A stretch of DNA of 6,704 nt from NCBI GenBank assembly GCA_029975625.1, contig JARKOR010000190.1, forward strand, positions 1-6,704. The letters are read 5' to 3'. This stretch comes from Nanosynbacter sp. GTDB lineage: Bacteria; Patescibacteriota; Saccharimonadia; Saccharimonadales; Saccharimonadaceae. The notes beneath the pieces were generated by a model, which was not told where the DNA came from, did not search any database, and was given only the letters and a program-made list of their open reading frames with translations. Positions 4,764 to 6,704 of the stretch are shown in pieces. A program made the translations under genes and the position numbers. Every line of letters begins with the position of its first letter. Position 1 is the first letter of the stretch.

Positions 4764-5870
4764 TCATGATTTTTGACCTTCCTTAGTCCGATCCTCTTCG
4801 TCGCCCACGTGAACAACGTTTAGGTTAGCTAGACCAAAAAGCCAGTATAGTGGCACTGGAGAGAGCAAACCGCATTTTGAACAAACTGCATGTTCCTGCA
4901 AGAACAGCCCAATAGCGTTTTTCTTTGTTATACGTATCTTGGCTTTGCAGTGGACACAATTAAGAAGCTCCTTTAGGGTGCTGTTCAGCATCTTGGCAAC
5001 TTTCTGCGACCTCCCATCCATAAAAAGGGCTTCGTAGCACCCCATTGTAGTGATAACAAGGTGGCTATAAGTCAGCTTATTTGCCTCGTGAATTCTGTTA
5101 AAAGCCTCAAGGCCAATTTGTATTGCCAGGATAAGAAGATATGGCAAATTTGAATATAGGCGGTCAAAGTGATAGTCGTTGTAGGGATGTTCAAATATGA
5201 AGTTTAAAGAATAGTCCTCTGTTTTCAGCAGATCACCCATAGATGTCACGAGGTGTGTAGCTTTTTGAAATACGGGTTCAAAACTGTTGGCATGGTTTTT
5301 GGAATAGACTCTATTCCATACGAGGTCAGCGCTGAATAGTGATGGTGTAGCAAGCTTCTGTATTGCGTCGGAAAATATTTGAATTTTCCTATCCTTGCTG
5401 ACGTGATTCAATGTCTCATGATTATTTGACTCGAATCGTGTAATAAAATCACTGCTGTCAGCGAGCAGCCAACAGAGAAAGAAGAGGTGCTCTTTCAGTG
5501 GCTTTCTGAGCAGGCTAAATCCTACAGAAAACTTTCGTTTCTCAAACGCAGTGAGTGCCTCGTAGAGGAAATTTAGCATGTCCGACATAATGCCGAGGCT
5601 GACATGACTGAGGATGTGGTGTTCGTATGGCTTTACTAAAGCGTGCTGCTTCAGAAAGTCCAAGATGTTTACGTCCTCAAACTTTTCTTCATGGCCTTTA
5701 ACTGCATCTCTAAACGCTTCCAATACTGAATTATGGGCTCCACTTTGCTCATATTGGACTAGCATATGCAAAAGTTGATCATGCAAGAAGAAGCAGAACT
5801 CATGCGTCTTCCAATGCCTTTGTGGAATGTTCGCTAAACGATCAAATTCGATATAACCGATTGTGCTCAT
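4764..5870 (-). CDS. Helical protein with C-terminal zinc ribbon, DUF5677-like in style; function unknown
   Basis: 368 residues. I do not recognise a named family with confidence. The chain is mostly alpha-helical. GFSLLRKPLKEHLFFLCWLLADSSDFITRF (117-146) resembles the LLxRxxxE helix of DUF5677-type proteins. Long helices follow, including NLPYLLILAIQIGLEAFNRI (241-260), which is hydrophobic but reads as a buried helix more than a transmembrane span. Near the C-terminus CVHC (305-308) and CSKC (330-333) form a two-knuckle zinc ribbon with about 21 residues between the pairs, then an acidic, charged tail. Zinc ribbons of this kind often bind nucleic acid or protein. The ATG is preceded by a weak AGGG about 11 nt upstream and lies about 33 nt inside the inferred cassette start at 5903. 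The 3' end runs straight into the attC site at 4753, only 10 nt after the stop. Composition is moderately AT-rich. The gene appears intact. Confidence 0.72.
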   Translation of the reverse strand: MSTIGYIEFDRLANIPQRHWKTHEFCFFLHDQLLHMLVQYEQSGAHNSVLEAFRDAVKGHEEKFEDVNILDFLKQHALVKPYEHHILSHVSLGIMSDMLNFLYEALTAFEKRKFSVGFSLLRKPLKEHLFFLCWLLADSSDFITRFESNNHETLNHVSKDRKIQIFSDAIQKLATPSLFSADLVWNRVYSKNHANSFEPVFQKATHLVTSMGDLLKTEDYSLNFIFEHPYNDYHFDRLYSNLPYLLILAIQIGLEAFNRIHEANKLTYSHLVITTMGCYEALFMDGRSQKVAKMLNSTLKELLNCVHCKAKIRITKKNAIGLFLQEHAVCSKCGLLSPVPLYWLFGLANLNVVHVGDEEDRTKEGQKS

Positions 5871-5897
5871 GACTCAGGAATCCCTACTCATTTAATA

Positions 5898-5918
5898 GGC
5901 CAACGGTCTTGTTGGGAC
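5898..5918 (-). other. Collapsed attC remnant between two cassettes
   Basis: On the minus strand GTCCCAAC (5918-5911), six bases AAGACC, then GTTGGCC (5904-5898). The CCAAC and GTTGG arms pair perfectly, but the normal central stem (L''/L') is absent. The first core begins 7 nt after the stop of the membrane-protein gene. The second precedes the zinc-ribbon gene by about 33 nt. GTCCCAAC matches the complement of that cassette's own start, GTTGGAC, apart from one extra C. Confidence 0.5.
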
Positions 5919-5925
5919 ACGGATT

Positions 5926-6540
5926 TCAAAGTCCATTTTCAAGGGCTGTCTCCCCATTTTTCGCCCTGTTTTCTTGTCCCTTAAGCATGTCGTTTAAATA
6001 ATATTTTCTTATATTGGTCCTACTCACTACGGCATAATTTATAATAAGAGCTACAATTAACATCACTACCTTTGGTAATTCTGAAATAGTATATAACAAA
6101 AATCCTCTGGATATATTGTTTACGATGTCCATGTAAATTTTTTGACGATTAATGTCTGATTCTTTACTCTGATTTGACATATTACTGTAGTATTGCTCAA
6201 GGCTCTCTCTTTCGTCCTTGGGCATTACAGAGCCTCCAATTCCAAAGTTGACATCTATTATCCCCAATAAACCTATGTACAGTCCTTCAATAATCGGTAT
6301 AAATAAAGAAATAACTATAGCTGATAAAAACGAGATAATAAAAGGCCATCTTGTGTCAAATCCTTCTATGACAAAGCTGTAATCTTTTAAAAAGATATAA
6401 ATTTTAGTTATAACTATTTTTGTATTTTCAAATTTCAACAAAATATTTGAAATTGTAATAATTACGAATAGTCGAACTATTGCATAAGGCATCAATAAAT
6501 AATTTTCTTTTTTGCTAAAAATTTCAAACAGTTCTTTCAT
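5926..6540 (-). CDS. Small multipass membrane protein, AT-rich, unknown family
   Basis: 204 residues from the ATG at 6538-6540, which has an AAGGAGG Shine-Dalgarno about 11 nt upstream. The frame can be extended nine codons to a TTG at 6567, but that TTG is part of the attC core GTTGGAC, and the SD would then lie inside the gene, so the ATG is preferred. Hydrophobic segments lie at about 14-35 (LLMPYAIVRLFVIITI...), 66-95 (PFIISFLSAIVISLFIPIIEGL...) and 157-173 (VVMLIVALIINYAVV), suggesting three or four membrane spans. A polar loop at 105-140 (KDERESLEQYYSNMSNQSKESDINRQ) and a Lys/Arg/Asn-rich tail flank them. The positive-charge pattern suggests a cytoplasmic C-terminus. There is no signal peptide and no motif I recognise. 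Base composition is far more AT-rich than any other gene here, and the recombination site immediately upstream is extremely GC-rich, a clear sign of foreign origin. Confidence 0.72.
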   Translation of the reverse strand: MKELFEIFSKKENYLLMPYAIVRLFVIITISNILLKFENTKIVITKIYIFLKDYSFVIEGFDTRWPFIISFLSAIVISLFIPIIEGLYIGLLGIIDVNFGIGGSVMPKDERESLEQYYSNMSNQSKESDINRQKIYMDIVNNISRGFLLYTISELPKVVMLIVALIINYAVVSRTNIRKYYLNDMLKGQENRAKNGETALENGL

Positions 6541-6561
6541 TCGATTATAATCCTCCTTATT

Positions 6562-6701
6562 GTCCAACGGGGCCGCGAGCTGAGCGGCCGAAGTGAGGCG
6601 CGCTTGGTGCGCCGAAACTGAGGTCCGCTCCAGTTCGCTGTTCTGCGGCGCGGGTCAGCGCGACGCAGGACGGCGAGCCCCAGCTCGCGGCCCCGTTCTG
6701 C
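6562..6701 (-). other. Long attC-like site (about 140 bp) at the right edge
   Basis: Perfect 17-bp inverted arms AACGGGGCCGCGAGCTG (6566-6582) and CAGCTCGCGGCCCCGTT (6681-6697) close a GC-rich element whose outer bases are the AAC/GTT cores. On the minus strand R' is GTTGGAC (6568-6562), an exact GTTRRRY, and the downstream gene's SD follows within a few bases. The opposite core, GCAGAAC (6701-6695), is a poor RYYYAAC. A second copy of that core at 6640-6646 gives a shorter 85-bp alternative, with arms around 6579-6590 and 6627-6640 that pair with one mismatch and one bulge. The gene served by this site lies beyond the window. Confidence 0.55.
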
Positions 6702-6704
6702 GGG

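Larger units (their letters stand above)
2833..6704 (-). mobile_element. Integron gene-cassette array (partial; integrase not in window)
   Basis: Four unrelated minus-strand genes (2901-3668, 3783-4673, 4764-5870, 5926-6540) are each followed by an AAC core within about 7-30 nt of the stop. Each is preceded by a GTT core about 25-35 nt before the start. Inferred cassettes, with the cut between G and TT, are 5904-6567, 4699-5903, 3701-4698 and an outermost one ending at 3700. Reciprocal core complementarity within a unit is 7/7 for 3701-4698, 6/7 for 4699-5903, and near-perfect with a one-base insertion for 5904-6567. The genes differ in base composition and have no promoters of their own that I can see. 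Orientation places intI/attI beyond the right edge. The left limit is uncertain: it is drawn at the weak site 2833-2887, and 3695 is the last well-supported site. Confidence 0.62.

Noticed and set aside
4619..4816. Minus-strand 65-codon frame across the attC site at 4693-4753
   Set aside because: It simply reads through the end of one cassette, the attC stem and the start of the next in a third frame. It has no start signal.
3695..6701. CRISPR array
   Set aside because: The intergenic inverted repeats differ in sequence from one another and are separated by whole genes, so there are no regularly spaced identical repeats.

Overview
The window looks like bacterial chromosome in which GC-rich core DNA gives way to an accessory region, most likely an integron gene-cassette array. 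All nine supported genes or gene fragments lie on the minus strand. The TPR gene and the isochorismatase remnant at the left are GC-rich and resemble genes of Geobacter-type Desulfobacterota. That placement is an impression from protein style and is only moderately secure. Genes further right become progressively more AT-rich and differ in composition from each other, as expected for DNA of mixed origin.

Layout from left to right. (1) 89-1273: a TPR-repeat protein preceded, in transcription order, by the N-terminal stub of an isochorismatase-family hydrolase. (2) 1423-2144: a HigB/HigA-type toxin-antitoxin operon with a palindromic operator, bracketed by a 20-bp direct repeat (19/20 identical) at 1308-1327 and 2195-2214. 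(3) 2247-2819: an FMN nitroreductase. (4) 2901-6540: four single-gene units with no obvious relation to each other: a nitrilase-fold protein lacking two of the three usual catalytic residues, a PD-(D/E)XK nuclease-like protein resembling DUF2726, a helical protein with a C-terminal zinc ribbon, and a small AT-rich membrane protein.

The gaps between the units in part 4 behave like integron attC recombination sites. Read on the minus strand, each gap carries an AAC-containing core (R'') soon after the upstream stop codon, usually an inverted repeat, and then a GTT-containing core (R') about 25-35 nt before the next start codon. The strongest evidence is that the R'' at the end of a unit tends to be complementary to the R' at the beginning of the same unit. 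That is what happens when a circular cassette recombines between G and TT. The unit at 3701-4698 shows this perfectly (TGATAAC at its end, GTTATCA at its start) even though neither core fits the textbook RYYYAAC/GTTRRRY consensus. Cassettes read away from the integrase, so intI and attI would lie beyond the right edge and the array would end near or inside the nitroreductase/toxin-antitoxin region.

The cassette genes do not form a pathway visible from sequence. They look like a sampled collection in which the nuclease-like protein and the toxin-antitoxin pair hint at defence or stabilisation roles. No integrase gene is in the window, so the integron interpretation rests on the recombination sites and cassette geometry alone.
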